From contig NZ_LT607413.1 of NCBI RefSeq assembly GCF_900091495.1, positions 992,001-1,056,000 of the forward strand: DNA of 64,000 nt, in the 5' to 3' direction. Source of the DNA: Micromonospora echinospora (lineage in GTDB: Bacteria; Actinomycetota; Actinomycetes; Mycobacteriales; Micromonosporaceae). The notes under the pieces are model-generated. The model saw only the letters and a list, made by a program, of their open reading frames with translations. It was not told the DNA's origin and did not search any database. The translations under genes were made by a program, and so were the position numbers. Below, in pieces: positions 33,433-46,229 of this stretch (position 1 is its first letter; each line of letters begins with the position of its first letter).

Positions 33433-33957
33433 TCAGCCGGGGACCGGGGCGTTCTTCAGCCAGGTCAGGGCAGCCTTGTGGTAGGCGACCGCGAACTCCA
33501 GGGCGCTCGCGTCGAAGGATGCACCCTCCTTCTTGGCGTTGCGCACCTGTTCACGGACGTGCGCCAGCGCCTCGGCGTGGTATTCGTTCGCCGAGGTGTA
33601 GAGGTTGCGCAACTGGGTCGCCGAGTGCAGTTCGCCGAAGGCGATCCGCAACGCGACCGGGTTGCGGATGGTGTCCTTGCCCGGTCCCTCCGCCAGCCAG
33701 CGGGAGAACGTCCGCTTCCCGGACGGGGTGATCGCGTACGGCTGGCTGGAGCGTGGACCGGGCTTGCCCATCCGTACGAGTCCGCGCTCGGCCAGTACCG
33801 GCAACTCTCGGTAGACCTGACTGCGGGTCATCGACCAGTAGGGCGCCAGCCGGCGCTCGGCGGCGGCCATCAGTTGGCCGCCTGTCATGGGACCCTCGTG
33901 GAGCAGCCCGAGCAGGGCCGCCGCTGTGGGGTTGATTCCGGAATCCGCCATGCCCAT
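33433..33957 (-). CDS. PadR-family transcriptional regulator
   Basis: 174 residues from ATG 33957 (ATG 33951 also possible). PadR winged helix ([60 protein letters not shown]) followed by the C-terminal helical dimer domain ([20 protein letters not shown]). PadR proteins usually repress their own or neighbouring genes in response to small molecules; no obvious target is adjacent except itself. It lies 181 bp upstream of prfB and downstream of pruA. The upstream gap 33958-34192 is A/T-richer than its surroundings. Confidence 0.9.
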   Translation of the reverse strand: MGMADSGINPTAAALLGLLHEGPMTGGQLMAAAERRLAPYWSMTRSQVYRELPVLAERGLVRMGKPGPRSSQPYAITPSGKRTFSRWLAEGPGKDTIRNPVALRIAFGELHSATQLRNLYTSANEYHAEALAHVREQVRNAKKEGASFDASALEFAVAYHKAALTWLKNAPVPG

Positions 33958-34192
33958 TACGCTGCCACTTTGCTGACCTGGCGTCCAGGATTTGACGCAA
34001 TCAGCACGCCCTGTGACTTCCTATGTGCACTGTCGGAGGACGACAGTCCGTTGAGGATGATCGATGCGTTCGAGGGCCTGGAGAACGCCTACCTATATGA
34101 TCATCTGGTTACGCAGGGTACAGGATGCAACTGGCCGCCTGTCTGTTTTCGCCCAGATTCTGCCTCGACGGGTCAGTCCGACGGCACGCCGA
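33958..34192. other. A/T-richer intergenic region upstream of the PadR gene
   Basis: About 235 bp without a convincing gene. It contains TATATGATCAT (around 34095), an imperfect repeat CTGTCGGAGGACGACAG near 34029, and several stops in all frames. It probably holds the PadR promoter and operator. Nothing else is supported. Confidence 0.5.
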
Positions 34193-34229
34193 GGGCCCCG
34201 CCCCGCCGATCGACGGCGGAACGGGGCCC
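34193..34229 (-). terminator. Terminator of pruA
   Basis: Nested inverted repeat: GGGCCCCG ... CGGGGCCC enclosing CCGCCG-ATCGA-CGGCGG, 41 bp past the pruA stop on the minus strand. Confidence 0.78.
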
Positions 34230-34270
34230 ATCGGGACGACGCCGTCCGGACGCGATGCGCCCGGACGACC

Positions 34271-35899
<1,629 letters not shown>

Positions 35900-36266
35900 C
35901 ACAGCTCCTGGCGATCTCGACGGCGGTGGCGAAACCGGACCCGCAGCCGCCGACCGGACAGGCCGGCCACCGGGCGTGGCGCCTCACCGGATCGCGGCGA
36001 CGGGACCTGCCGGGATTCTCCCACGGCCGCATCCGCCCACCTAGCGCGGTCGCGTCCCACCCGACGGGGTGGTTGGTTGCAGGGGACCCCTGCTCGGCAG
36101 AAAGCGGTAACAGGGGACCCCTGCTCACACCCGGGCCGGGCGGGCCGGGCGGGCGCGTACCCTGGGGAGCCGGTGACCCCGCTCGCCACCTTCCCGTACC
36201 CGGCGGAGACCATGCCCGTACCCGTCGGAGGCGGGGCTGGCGCGCGTTCGCGTCGAAGGGGAGACG
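35900..36266. other. Intergenic region between pruA and the 36267 membrane-protein gene
   Basis: About 365 bp with no supported gene. It holds the divergent promoters of the two flanking genes and the two-copy palindrome at 36080-36126. Open frames across it are Arg/Pro-rich and lack ribosome sites. Confidence 0.6.
36080..36126. repeat. Two copies of a CAGGGGACCCCTG palindrome
   Basis: CAGGGGACCCCTGCTC occurs at 36080-36095 and 36111-36126, 31 bp apart. Each contains a perfect odd palindrome CAGGGG-A-CCCCTG. Paired copies suggest either an operator (three helical turns apart) or a genome-wide repeat family. Confidence 0.7.
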
Positions 36267-37280
36267 ATGACCCAGCAGTCCGGCAGCTCGACGGCCGCGG
36301 ACCCGGACCAGCCGGTCGACGGCCCGTCGACCGGGGAGACCGGCGTCCCGGCGGGGGCACCGGCGCCCGCCCCGGCGGCCGTCGTCCTCGCGCTGCTCGC
36401 GCTCGGCTGGCTGACCGCCATGCTCTGGTCCACCCGGGCCGCGATCACCTCCGCGCAGGCCGGTGTCACGGCGGTCAGCCTCTCCGCGTACGCGTTGCCC
36501 GGGGTGATCTCGGCGGCCCTGGTCGCCGGTGGTGGGACGGCGCTCGCGGTGACCAACCTGCTGGCCCGCCGGGGCGTCGACCGGGCCACCCTCCGCTTCG
36601 TCACGGCCACCGGGGTCGGCCTGCTCGTCGGGCTGCTCACCGCTGTGGCGATCAACCTCTTCTACGCTGACAACGCGACCACGAACGTGATCGCCGGCAC
36701 CACCGCCGCAGCCGCCGTCGTCGGTGGCGCGCTGGCCGGCGCCCGCAACGCCAGGGTGGTCGGGGCCATGGTCGCCGCCGCCCTCGCCGTCCTGGTCTTC
36801 GTGGTGGTGTTCAGTCGGGTCCGCGACCCGCTTTTCGAGCTCTACGGTGGCGGCGGCACCCAGGAGGCCATGTTCGGGGCGGCCCGGTGGGTCTCCCGCA
36901 CCGAGTCCCTGCTCGCCGGGCTGGTGGCCGGCCTGGTCGCCTTCGGCTACCTCCACCTGGCCCGGCGCCGGTCGCTGCGGCGGGATCCGGACGCCCCGGC
37001 CGACCGGTGGCCGGCGTACCTGCTGGCCGGTGCCGGGGCCGGCCTGCTGCTGTTGCTCACCGAAGTGATCATCCGGATCGGCGGACGCGCGCTGCTCGAC
37101 CTGGCCGCCGCGCTCAGCGAGGCGGACGCGGTGGCCCAGACCACCCTGGGCACCTCCCGGCTCGACAACGGCATCTGGGTGCTCTTCGTGGGCGCGCTCA
37201 CCGCGATGATCGCGTTCGGCCGTACGCTCGGCCCGGCCCCGGCCGACGACGAGGACGGCACCGACCCGGCCGACGACTGA
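36267..37280 (+). CDS. Multi-pass membrane protein of unknown function
   Basis: 337 residues from ATG 36267 (AAGGGGAG ribosome site). A Pro/Ala/Asp-rich 40-residue N-terminus precedes about eight hydrophobic helices (for example VVLALLALGWLTAMLW, GVGLLVGLLTAVAINLFY, VVGAMVAAALAVLVFVVVF, AGAGAGLLLLLTEVIIRIGG, GIWVLFVGALTAMIAFG), ending in an acidic tail. No transporter or enzyme motif is recognised. Conserved hypothetical of actinobacterial type by appearance. Convergent with the next gene. Confidence 0.78.
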   Translation: MTQQSGSSTAADPDQPVDGPSTGETGVPAGAPAPAPAAVVLALLALGWLTAMLWSTRAAITSAQAGVTAVSLSAYALPGVISAALVAGGGTALAVTNLLARRGVDRATLRFVTATGVGLLVGLLTAVAINLFYADNATTNVIAGTTAAAAVVGGALAGARNARVVGAMVAAALAVLVFVVVFSRVRDPLFELYGGGGTQEAMFGAARWVSRTESLLAGLVAGLVAFGYLHLARRRSLRRDPDAPADRWPAYLLAGAGAGLLLLLTEVIIRIGGRALLDLAAALSEADAVAQTTLGTSRLDNGIWVLFVGALTAMIAFGRTLGPAPADDEDGTDPADD

Positions 37281-37358
37281 CCGACCGAGGGCTCGACCGG
37301 GGGCTCGACCGACGCCGCCGGCGGCCGCGTCGAGGTCCGTCAGGTGGCCGGCCGGCGC

Positions 37359-37868
37359 TCAGGAGACGGTACGCAGCAGCACGTCCAGCTCGGAGGGGTC
37401 GTACCACTCCAGTTCGTGGTCCTCCACGCCGTCGACCGTGAACTGGGCGTCCTCGTCACCGGCGAGTGCCCGGTCGACGACCGCCACGGCGGCGGTCACG
37501 TCCGCGACCGCCTCCTCCCCGTCGACGTGCAGGGCGGCCACCGCCTCCAGCGCGACGGGCCGGGCCAGCTGGACGGCGCTGGAGCCCAGCTCGCCGTCGG
37601 GCCGGCCCAGCGCCCCGGCCGGCACGTCCACCGAGACCACCACGCGCCGACGGGGCGCGGACGGATCGTCGTGCAGCAGTCGCAGCGCGTCCTGGGCGGC
37701 CCGGGTGAAGGCGACGTACTCCAGTTCCTCCTCGTCGCCCTCGGCGTACCACTCGCGCAGGCCGGGCGTGACCGCGTGCACCGCGCCGGCCGGCAGTCCC
37801 TCCTCGCGCAGCCGGGTCAGCATCGGTACGGTCGCCGGCACGTACACCCGGACACGGTCGTCGGTCAC
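37359..37868 (-). CDS. DUF6912-like conserved hypothetical protein
   Basis: 169 residues from GTG 37868, with GGGGAG seven bases upstream. It begins [20 protein letters not shown] and continues with alternating beta strands and helices ([40 protein letters not shown]), ending [14 protein letters not shown]. The pattern matches a small actinobacterial family, DUF6912 as I recall; function unknown. No signal peptide, so cytoplasmic. Transcribed leftwards, divergent from the HTH gene at 38047. Confidence 0.75.
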   Translation of the reverse strand: MTDDRVRVYVPATVPMLTRLREEGLPAGAVHAVTPGLREWYAEGDEEELEYVAFTRAAQDALRLLHDDPSAPRRRVVVSVDVPAGALGRPDGELGSSAVQLARPVALEAVAALHVDGEEAVADVTAAVAVVDRALAGDEDAQFTVDGVEDHELEWYDPSELDVLLRTVS

Positions 37869-38006
37869 GCTGTTCTCCCCGCTCGAGGCCCGGCCGGTCC
37901 GCCGGCCGGGACGCCGGCCGCACCGGACGCCGTGACCGTAGTACACCGGGGGCGACCGGCGGAAAGGCATCCCCGCGCGGCCCGGTGCGCCCGGGACCTC
38001 ACCGGT

Positions 38007-38023
38007 GGCAAACTGAGGCAAAC
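38007..38023. promoter_or_regulatory. Direct repeat GGCAAAC x2 (10-bp period) upstream of the HTH gene
   Basis: GGCAAAC at 38007-38013 and 38017-38023, one helical turn apart, 24 bp before the ATG of the excisionase-type HTH gene. An equivalent pair lies before the next gene at 38341-38357. Confidence 0.6.
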
Positions 38024-38046
38024 GCCGTCAACGCGAGGGGTCTGAC

Positions 38047-38277
38047 ATGGAACCGAGGTTCCTGCTGCTGTCCGACGTGGCGGCCGAGCTCAACGTCACC
38101 GACTCGCAGGTCTACCACATGGTCCGTAGTGGCGAGCTGCCCGCCATCAAGATCGGCGGCCGGGGGCAGTGGCGGGTGGAACGCGCCAGGCTGGAGGAGT
38201 ACATCCAGCGCAAGTACGCCGAGACCGCCGAGTGGGTGCGCTCCAACCCGCTCAACGAACGCGACACCGCCGAGTAG
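38047..38277 (+). CDS. Excisionase/MerR-like helix-turn-helix protein
   Basis: 76 residues from ATG 38047 (GCGAGGGG upstream). Winged-helix MerR/excisionase-type fold: LLLSDVAAELNVTDSQVYHM (helix-turn-helix), GELPAIKIGGRGQWRVERAR (wing), then a helix and the tail ETAEWVRSNPLNERDTAE. Related to the small actinobacterial HTH proteins of the BldC/BdtA type. BldC binds direct repeats cooperatively, which makes the GGCAAAC pairs in front of this gene and its neighbour possible sites; that link is inference. Conserved near the secA region in actinobacteria. Confidence 0.88.
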   Translation: MEPRFLLLSDVAAELNVTDSQVYHMVRSGELPAIKIGGRGQWRVERARLEEYIQRKYAETAEWVRSNPLNERDTAE

Positions 38278-38340
38278 CCGTCCGGTCACCGAAGGACATT
38301 GACCGTAGCCGCTCCATGCCAGAAGATGAAGTCTGTCGAA

Positions 38341-38357
38341 GGCAAACGTAGGCAAAC
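38341..38357. promoter_or_regulatory. Direct repeat GGCAAAC x2 (10-bp period) upstream of the 38377 gene
   Basis: GGCAAAC at 38341-38347 and 38351-38357, the same heptamer and spacing as at 38007. It ends 19 bp before the ATG of the next gene, so binding there would block initiation or ribosome loading. Confidence 0.6.
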
Positions 38358-38376
38358 GAAGGAATCGGGGGATCCG

Positions 38377-38973
38377 ATGGTCGACTCCTGCGGTCCGGTG
38401 CCGTCCCGTCCCCCGGTCCGGTTGCGACCCGCGCCGCCGCTCGACCCGCCGTTCGCCGACGATCAGCTCGCCGATCTCTGGCCCCGTCCGTCCGCCGCCC
38501 AACTCGCCCTCGACCTGGTCGACGCCGGTCGCCCCGGCCGGGGCCGCCCCGTCGGACACCCCGCTCGCCGCCCCACCGCGCCGCGCCCGCCCCGGCCGGC
38601 CGCTCCCGCCGTCGGGCCGCCCGCCACGGCCACCCCGGAGGCCACCCGGGCGGCGCACCGCTTCGTCGGCACCTGCCTGGAGGTCGTCAACGGCTACCGG
38701 CCACCGGGCCAGCTCCGGCCGCTCACCGACCCGTTGCGCACGGTCGCCGTGCTGGAACAGCTGGCCCTGGCCACTTCCCGGCTCGGGCCGGTCCGGCGCC
38801 GGGCGACCCGCCCCATGGTGCGGCTGCGCCGTCTCCGGGTGTGCCAGCCGCAGCCGGCGGCGATCGAGGCCGCCGCCGTGCTGGCCGCCCCGAACGGACG
38901 GAGCTGGGCGATGGCGGTACGCCTGGAACGTCGCGGGCCGGGCTGGATCTGCGTGGTCCTCCAGATCCTCTGA
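38377..38973 (+). CDS. DUF6459-like (Rv3239/3240-region) conserved hypothetical protein
   Basis: 198 residues from ATG 38377. The first 90 residues are Pro/Ala/Arg-rich and probably disordered. The conserved C-terminal domain carries VGTCLEVVNGYRPPGQLRPL, VRRLRVCQPQPAAIEAAAVL and a final strand pair (AMAVRLERRGPGWICVVLQI), as in small alanine/arginine/proline-rich proteins encoded next to secA in actinobacteria. The DUF number is from memory. Function is unknown. Soluble. It is followed by a bidirectional terminator. Confidence 0.8.
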   Translation: MVDSCGPVPSRPPVRLRPAPPLDPPFADDQLADLWPRPSAAQLALDLVDAGRPGRGRPVGHPARRPTAPRPPRPAAPAVGPPATATPEATRAAHRFVGTCLEVVNGYRPPGQLRPLTDPLRTVAVLEQLALATSRLGPVRRRATRPMVRLRRLRVCQPQPAAIEAAAVLAAPNGRSWAMAVRLERRGPGWICVVLQIL

Positions 38974-39030
38974 GCCGAACCCGGAGAACGTTCCGGCCGC
39001 CGCCGGTCGCGCGGTGGCCGGAACGCCGCG

Positions 39031-39062
39031 AGGGGCGCCCACCGCGTACGGTGGGCGCCCCT
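39031..39062. terminator. Bidirectional terminator between the 38377 gene and secA
   Basis: AGGGGCGCCCACCG-CGTA-CGGTGGGCGCCCCT, a perfect 14-bp stem with a 4-base loop between two converging genes, 19 bp past the secA stop. Confidence 0.9.
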
Positions 39063-39081
39063 CGTCGGGCGTGCTCGTCGG

Positions 39082-42000
<2,919 letters not shown>

Positions 42001-42169
42001 GGATCAACGCTCCCCTAGACAGTCTCGAACCATCGTAGGCGCTCCACCGGCCCAATGGTCACTGGTGGCGTACGTGAGGTCCACGGAAACCGGCATAAGA
42101 CGCGCGTCACGGCCGTGGCACGGGGATATGCGGTTACGCCCAGCGCGAACGGTCGGGCACGATGGCTCC

Positions 42170-43330
42170 GTGGAGCCTGTGGAGATCATCGAGGACGGCC
42201 TGCTGCTACGCCCGTGGCGCCCCGCCGACGCCGACGACGTGCACCGGGCCTGCCAGGACCCGGACATCCAGCGCTGGACCACGGTACCCCGGCCTTACCT
42301 GCCGGAGCACGCCACGGGTTTCGTGACCGACCTCGCTCCCCGGGGTTGGGCCGACGGCACCTCGGCGACCTTCGCCGTCTGCGACGCCGGCAGCGGCGAG
42401 CTGCTCGGCTCCTGCGGTCTGGTGAGCGTCGACCGTGGGCTGCGCTCCGGTGAGATCGGCTACTGGACCGCCCCGTGGGCCCGGGGGCGCAACCTCGCCG
42501 CGCGGGCGGCCCGGGCGGTGGCCCGGTGGGCGTTCGACCGGCTGGAGCTGCGCCGGATCATCTGGCAGGCCGGGCTGGGCAACCACGCCTCCCGGCTGGC
42601 CGCGCTGCGCGCCGGCTTCCGAATCGAGGGCCGGCTCCGGCTGGCCGCACCACCCCCCGAGGGCCCCGCGGACGGCTGGATCGGCTCGCTGCTGCCCGGA
42701 GAGGTGCCCGAGCCCGGCGCCACCGGCCCGGCCGGGCCGGGCACCCTGGTGGCCCGCCGCGCGGCGGTCTTCGGCCGGCCGCACCCCGAGCTGTTCGCCA
42801 CCGTCGGCCCGACCGAGTTGCGGCTGCGGGCGATGGACGAGCGGGACCTGGACGCCCTCGTCACCACCTGCCGGGACCCGGAGACGGTCCGCTGGACCAG
42901 CGTGCCCGACCCGTACCAGCGCTCGGACGCCGAGGCGTACCTCGCCTACCACCGGTCGACCTGGGCGGACGGGCGGGCCGCCTGCTTCACCGTCGCGGAC
43001 CCCGACGACGCGTACGTGGCCAACGTCGACCTGCGCATCTCCCCGGTGGACCCGGGGCTGGCCGACGTCGGTTTCCTGACCGCACCGCACGCGCGGGGCC
43101 GGGGCTACCTGCCGGCCGCCCTGGCGGCGGTGTCCACCTGGGGGTTCACCACCCTCGGACTGGGCCGGGTCGAGTGGCGGGCCAACATCGGCAACACCGC
43201 CTCCCGGCGGGCCGCCGAAAAGGCCGGCTTCCGGATGGAGGGCGACTCCCGGGCGGCCATCGCCTACCGGGGCACCCGCGCCGACGCATGGGTCGGCGCG
43301 TTGCTCCCCGGCGACCAGGCCGGCCGGTGA
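42170..43330 (+). CDS. Protein with two tandem GNAT acetyltransferase domains
   Basis: 386 residues from GTG 42170. Two RimJ/RimL-type GNAT domains in tandem: the first (1-185) has IIEDGLLLRPWRPADADDVH, SGEIGYWTAPWARGRNLAAR (acetyl-CoA loop) and ASRLAALRAGFRIEGRLRLA; the second (about 200-380) has TELRLRAMDERDLDALVTTC, VGFLTAPHARGRGYLPAALA and TASRRAAEKAGFRMEGDSRA. Members acetylate protein N-termini, amino acids or small amines; the acceptor is unknown. A second double-GNAT gene follows, either overlapping or after 128 bp depending on start. An upstream in-frame extension to 41855 is antisense to secA and rejected. Confidence 0.85.
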   Translation: MEPVEIIEDGLLLRPWRPADADDVHRACQDPDIQRWTTVPRPYLPEHATGFVTDLAPRGWADGTSATFAVCDAGSGELLGSCGLVSVDRGLRSGEIGYWTAPWARGRNLAARAARAVARWAFDRLELRRIIWQAGLGNHASRLAALRAGFRIEGRLRLAAPPPEGPADGWIGSLLPGEVPEPGATGPAGPGTLVARRAAVFGRPHPELFATVGPTELRLRAMDERDLDALVTTCRDPETVRWTSVPDPYQRSDAEAYLAYHRSTWADGRAACFTVADPDDAYVANVDLRISPVDPGLADVGFLTAPHARGRGYLPAALAAVSTWGFTTLGLGRVEWRANIGNTASRRAAEKAGFRMEGDSRAAIAYRGTRADAWVGALLPGDQAGR

Positions 43331-43458
43331 GCCTCACCGACGGGCCCGACGCGCCACCCGGCCGGCGGGACCACCCGGACAGCGTGGCCCGGCCGGTGGA
43401 ACCGCGCCGCCGGCCGGGAACGGACAGCAGCCAGGAACCGAGCAGGAACGGGGACGAG

Positions 43459-44568
43459 ATGGAACACGGGGAGATCGAGGGCGACGGGGTACGGCTGCGG
43501 CCGTACCGGGACACCGACGTCGCGGATCTGGTGGCCGCCTGCAACGATCCGCTCGTCCGGCGCTTCCTCAGCGGGCTGCCCAGCCCGTACACCGAGGCGG
43601 ACGCCCGCCGCTGGATCACCGAGACCGCCCCGGCCGTCGCTGCCGGCGGCGGGGCGGCGTACGCCGTCACCGACCCGGACTCCGACCGGCTCCTCGGCGC
43701 GGTGGGCGTCGACCGGTTGGTGTCGATCCGCCAGCAGGCGGAGATCGGGTACTGGGTCGCGCCGTGGGCCCGGGGCCGGGGCGTGGCCACCGCCGCCACC
43801 CGGACGCTGGCCCGGCACGCCTTCGCCAACGGCCTGGAGCGGCTGGAACTGCTCACCGACGGGGACAACGTCGCCAGCCAGCGGGTCGCGCTGGCCGCCG
43901 GCTTCCGGCACGAGGGGGTACGCCGGGCCGCCGCCCCGCGACACGGCGGGGGCCGGTACGACCTGATCGCCTGGGTGCGCCTCGCCGACGACCCGCCCGG
44001 ACCGGCGCCCCGGCTCCTGCCGGACCTGCCGCCCGGCGGGCTCACCGACGGCGTGGTCGCCCTGCGCCCGACCGGCCCGGACGACGTCGACCTGATGTTC
44101 CGCCTGCACACCCTGCCCGAGGTGGTGGCGAACCGGGTGCCGCCCGAGCCCCCGTCCCGGCCCGAGGTCGAGCAGCGGTGCCGGAGGGCGGCGAGCAGCT
44201 GGCTGATCGGCACCGTGGCGGACCTGGTCGTGGTCGACGTGGCCAGCGGCGAGGCGGGCGGCGGGATGGCCCTGCGGTACGACGAGCCGCTCACCGGTCA
44301 GGCCATGCTCGGCGCGAGCATGCTGCCCGAGTGGCGGGGTCGTGGCCTGCTCACCCGGGGGGTGCGCCTGCTCGCCGACTGGGCCTTCGACACGGTGGGC
44401 GTCGCCCGGCTGTGGGCCGGCTGCCGGCCGGACAACCTGGCGCCGCAGCGGGTGCTGGAGAAGGTCGGCTTCCGCCGGGAGGGGGTCCAGCGCGATCGGC
44501 TGCCCGGCCCGGACGGCACCCGCGTCGACTCGGTGATCTACGCGTTCCTTCCCGGCGAGCGCACCTGA
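43459..44568 (+). CDS. Second double-GNAT acetyltransferase protein
   Basis: 369 residues from ATG 43459. GTG 43327, overlapping the previous stop, would add 44 Pro/Arg-rich residues. First GNAT domain: GDGVRLRPYRDTDVADLVAA, AEIGYWVAPWARGRGVATAA, ASQRVALAAGFRHEGVRR. Second: GVVALRPTGPDDVDLMFRLH, MLPEWRGRGLLTRGVRLLAD and LAPQRVLEKVGFRREGVQRD. The second domain has a shorter, more divergent core. With the preceding gene this makes four GNAT domains in a row, probably from gene duplication. Substrates unknown. A perfect hairpin follows the stop. Confidence 0.84.
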   Translation: MEHGEIEGDGVRLRPYRDTDVADLVAACNDPLVRRFLSGLPSPYTEADARRWITETAPAVAAGGGAAYAVTDPDSDRLLGAVGVDRLVSIRQQAEIGYWVAPWARGRGVATAATRTLARHAFANGLERLELLTDGDNVASQRVALAAGFRHEGVRRAAAPRHGGGRYDLIAWVRLADDPPGPAPRLLPDLPPGGLTDGVVALRPTGPDDVDLMFRLHTLPEVVANRVPPEPPSRPEVEQRCRRAASSWLIGTVADLVVVDVASGEAGGGMALRYDEPLTGQAMLGASMLPEWRGRGLLTRGVRLLADWAFDTVGVARLWAGCRPDNLAPQRVLEKVGFRREGVQRDRLPGPDGTRVDSVIYAFLPGERT

Positions 44569-44610
44569 CGCCGGGGCACGGCGCGACATCCTGGCCGGCA
44601 CGGGAAGCGG

Positions 44611-44640
44611 GGTGGGGGTCGCGCGTGCGCGACCCCCACC
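44611..44640. terminator. Bidirectional terminator between the GNAT gene and hpf
   Basis: GGTGGGGGTCGCGC-GT-GCGCGACCCCCACC, a perfect 14-bp inverted repeat between convergent genes, ending 10 bp past the hpf stop. Confidence 0.9.
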
Positions 44641-44650
44641 GGCGGGCGAC

Positions 44651-45277
44651 TCAGATGTCGAGGGAGATGAGGCCGTAGTCGTAGGCGTGGCGACGGTAGA
44701 CCACGCAGGGCCGACCCGACTCCTTGTTGTGGAACAGGTAGAAGTCGTGGCCGACGAGTTCCATCTGGAACAGGGCGTCGTCGACGGTCATCGGCTGGGC
44801 GGGGTGCACCTTCTCGCGCGCGATGTGCCAGGGCTGGTCGTCGGGCTCCTCGTCCCGTTCGGCGACCGCGGTGGCGGTGGTGGACGCGCCGGTGGAGAAC
44901 GTGGGCTCACCGAGGTCGGCGACCGGCAGGCCGGCTGTGGCGGCGGCGACGGAGATCGGCGCGTGCCGTCCCCGGTGGACCCGACGGCGGTCGGCCGCCC
45001 GGCGGAACCGGGTGTCCAACTTGGCTATGGCGGCGTCGAGCGCGCTGTAGAAGTCGTTGGTGCAGGCTTCCGCCCGCATCACCGGCCCGCGTGACACGCA
45101 GGTGATCTCGACGCGCTGGCAGTGGTCCGCCTGGCGCGGGTTGCGCTCGTGGAACAACTCGACGTCGACCCGGATGAGCTTGTGGTCGTAACGCTCGATC
45201 TTGGCGAGTTTCTCTGCTACGTGTACCCGGTAATGGTCCGGCACTTCGACGTTACGGCCCTTGACCACGATGTCCAC
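44651..45277 (-). CDS. hpf: Ribosome hibernation promoting factor, long form
   Basis: 208 residues from GTG 45277, with GGAGGT four bases upstream. The N-terminal S30AE domain (MDIVVKGRNVEVPDHYRVHV, KLIRVDVELFHERNPRQADH, AIAKLDTRFRRAADRRRVHR) binds the decoding centre. A linker leads to the C-terminal dimerisation domain (REKVHPAQPMTVDDALFQME, ESGRPCVVYRRHAYDYGLIS) that pairs 70S particles into 100S dimers. The long form is usual in actinobacteria. A 240-bp leader separates it from comF. Confidence 0.95.
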   Translation of the reverse strand: MDIVVKGRNVEVPDHYRVHVAEKLAKIERYDHKLIRVDVELFHERNPRQADHCQRVEITCVSRGPVMRAEACTNDFYSALDAAIAKLDTRFRRAADRRRVHRGRHAPISVAAATAGLPVADLGEPTFSTGASTTATAVAERDEEPDDQPWHIAREKVHPAQPMTVDDALFQMELVGHDFYLFHNKESGRPCVVYRRHAYDYGLISLDI

Positions 45278-45519
45278 GTGACCTCCCTTGATCGGATGGT
45301 CTTCGATCTGGCTCCGGCCGACCCTGGGGGCATCCCTGCGGCGTCGACCGGTTGGTACGGCTACGCCTCCTTCCACGCCGGGAGCGGTGGATGGCACCCC
45401 TCCTACCCCCGACACGGAAACGCTAACTCCTCCTCGCCAACCAGTCACCCCCGGTTGTCGTGGCAGACCAGAGAATTTCACAGCTCGGTCACCAAGGGGT
45501 GAAACGGAACAACGGAGAG

Positions 45520-46224
45520 TTACCGAGATTGGCGTTTCCGGGTCGCCCCGAGCACCGCCGCCACCGTGGGCGACAGTCCGGCCGCGCCGAGCACCCTCCC
45601 GACCGCCGCCAGGGTGGCCCCCGTGGTGAGGATGTCGTCGAGCACCACCACGGCGCCGGCCGCGTCGACCGGGCCGACGGGAGGCCACGCCCGTAGCCGG
45701 AACGCCGAGGCGGCAGCCGCCGCCCGGCCGGCGCTGTCCAGCCCCACCGAGTCCGGTCGGGGCAGGGCCCGCACCGGCCGCCGCACCCGCACCGGCCAGC
45801 CCGCCGCGCGCAGCCGGGTCGCGGCGTGCCGGGCCAGCCGTCCGAGGTGGTCGCCGTAGCGGGCACGCGCCGCCGCGGCCGTGTCCGGCACCGGCACCAG
45901 CAGCACCGGCCGCACCTCGCCGACCGCCGCCGCCACCACCTCGGCCAGCAACCCGCCCAGCGGCCGGGCCAGGCCGTGCCGGCCCCGTTCCTTGTACGCC
46001 AGCAGCGCCTCCCGCAGCACCCCGTCGTACGCGCCGAGGGCGACGCAGGGCGGCAGGCCGGCCGGGGCGGGGTCGGGGCGTACCGGAGTGGGCCGCAGCG
46101 CGCCCAGCGTGGCCACGCAGCCGGCGCAGACGCCGTGCCGCAGCGGGGTCCGCCGGGCCCGGCAGCCGGCGCACTCCACCGGCAGCACCAGGTCGGCGAG
46201 ATCCGCCCAGAGGCCACCCGGCAT
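45520..46224 (-). CDS. ComF-family phosphoribosyltransferase-like protein
   Basis: 234 residues from ATG 46224. N-terminal zinc-finger-like CAGCRARRTPLRHGVCAGC (two CxxC) and the PRTase domain with KERGRHGLARPLGGLLAEVV, LVPVPDTAAAARARYGDHLG and the PRPP loop AVVVLDDILTTGATLAAV. ComF homologues act in DNA uptake or processing in competent bacteria; here, in the conserved mtrAB-lpqB-comF-hpf block, the role is unknown. Five bases separate it from lpqB. Confidence 0.9.
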   Translation of the reverse strand: MPGGLWADLADLVLPVECAGCRARRTPLRHGVCAGCVATLGALRPTPVRPDPAPAGLPPCVALGAYDGVLREALLAYKERGRHGLARPLGGLLAEVVAAAVGEVRPVLLVPVPDTAAAARARYGDHLGRLARHAATRLRAAGWPVRVRRPVRALPRPDSVGLDSAGRAAAAASAFRLRAWPPVGPVDAAGAVVVLDDILTTGATLAAVGRVLGAAGLSPTVAAVLGATRKRQSR

Positions 46225-46229
46225 GCGGA

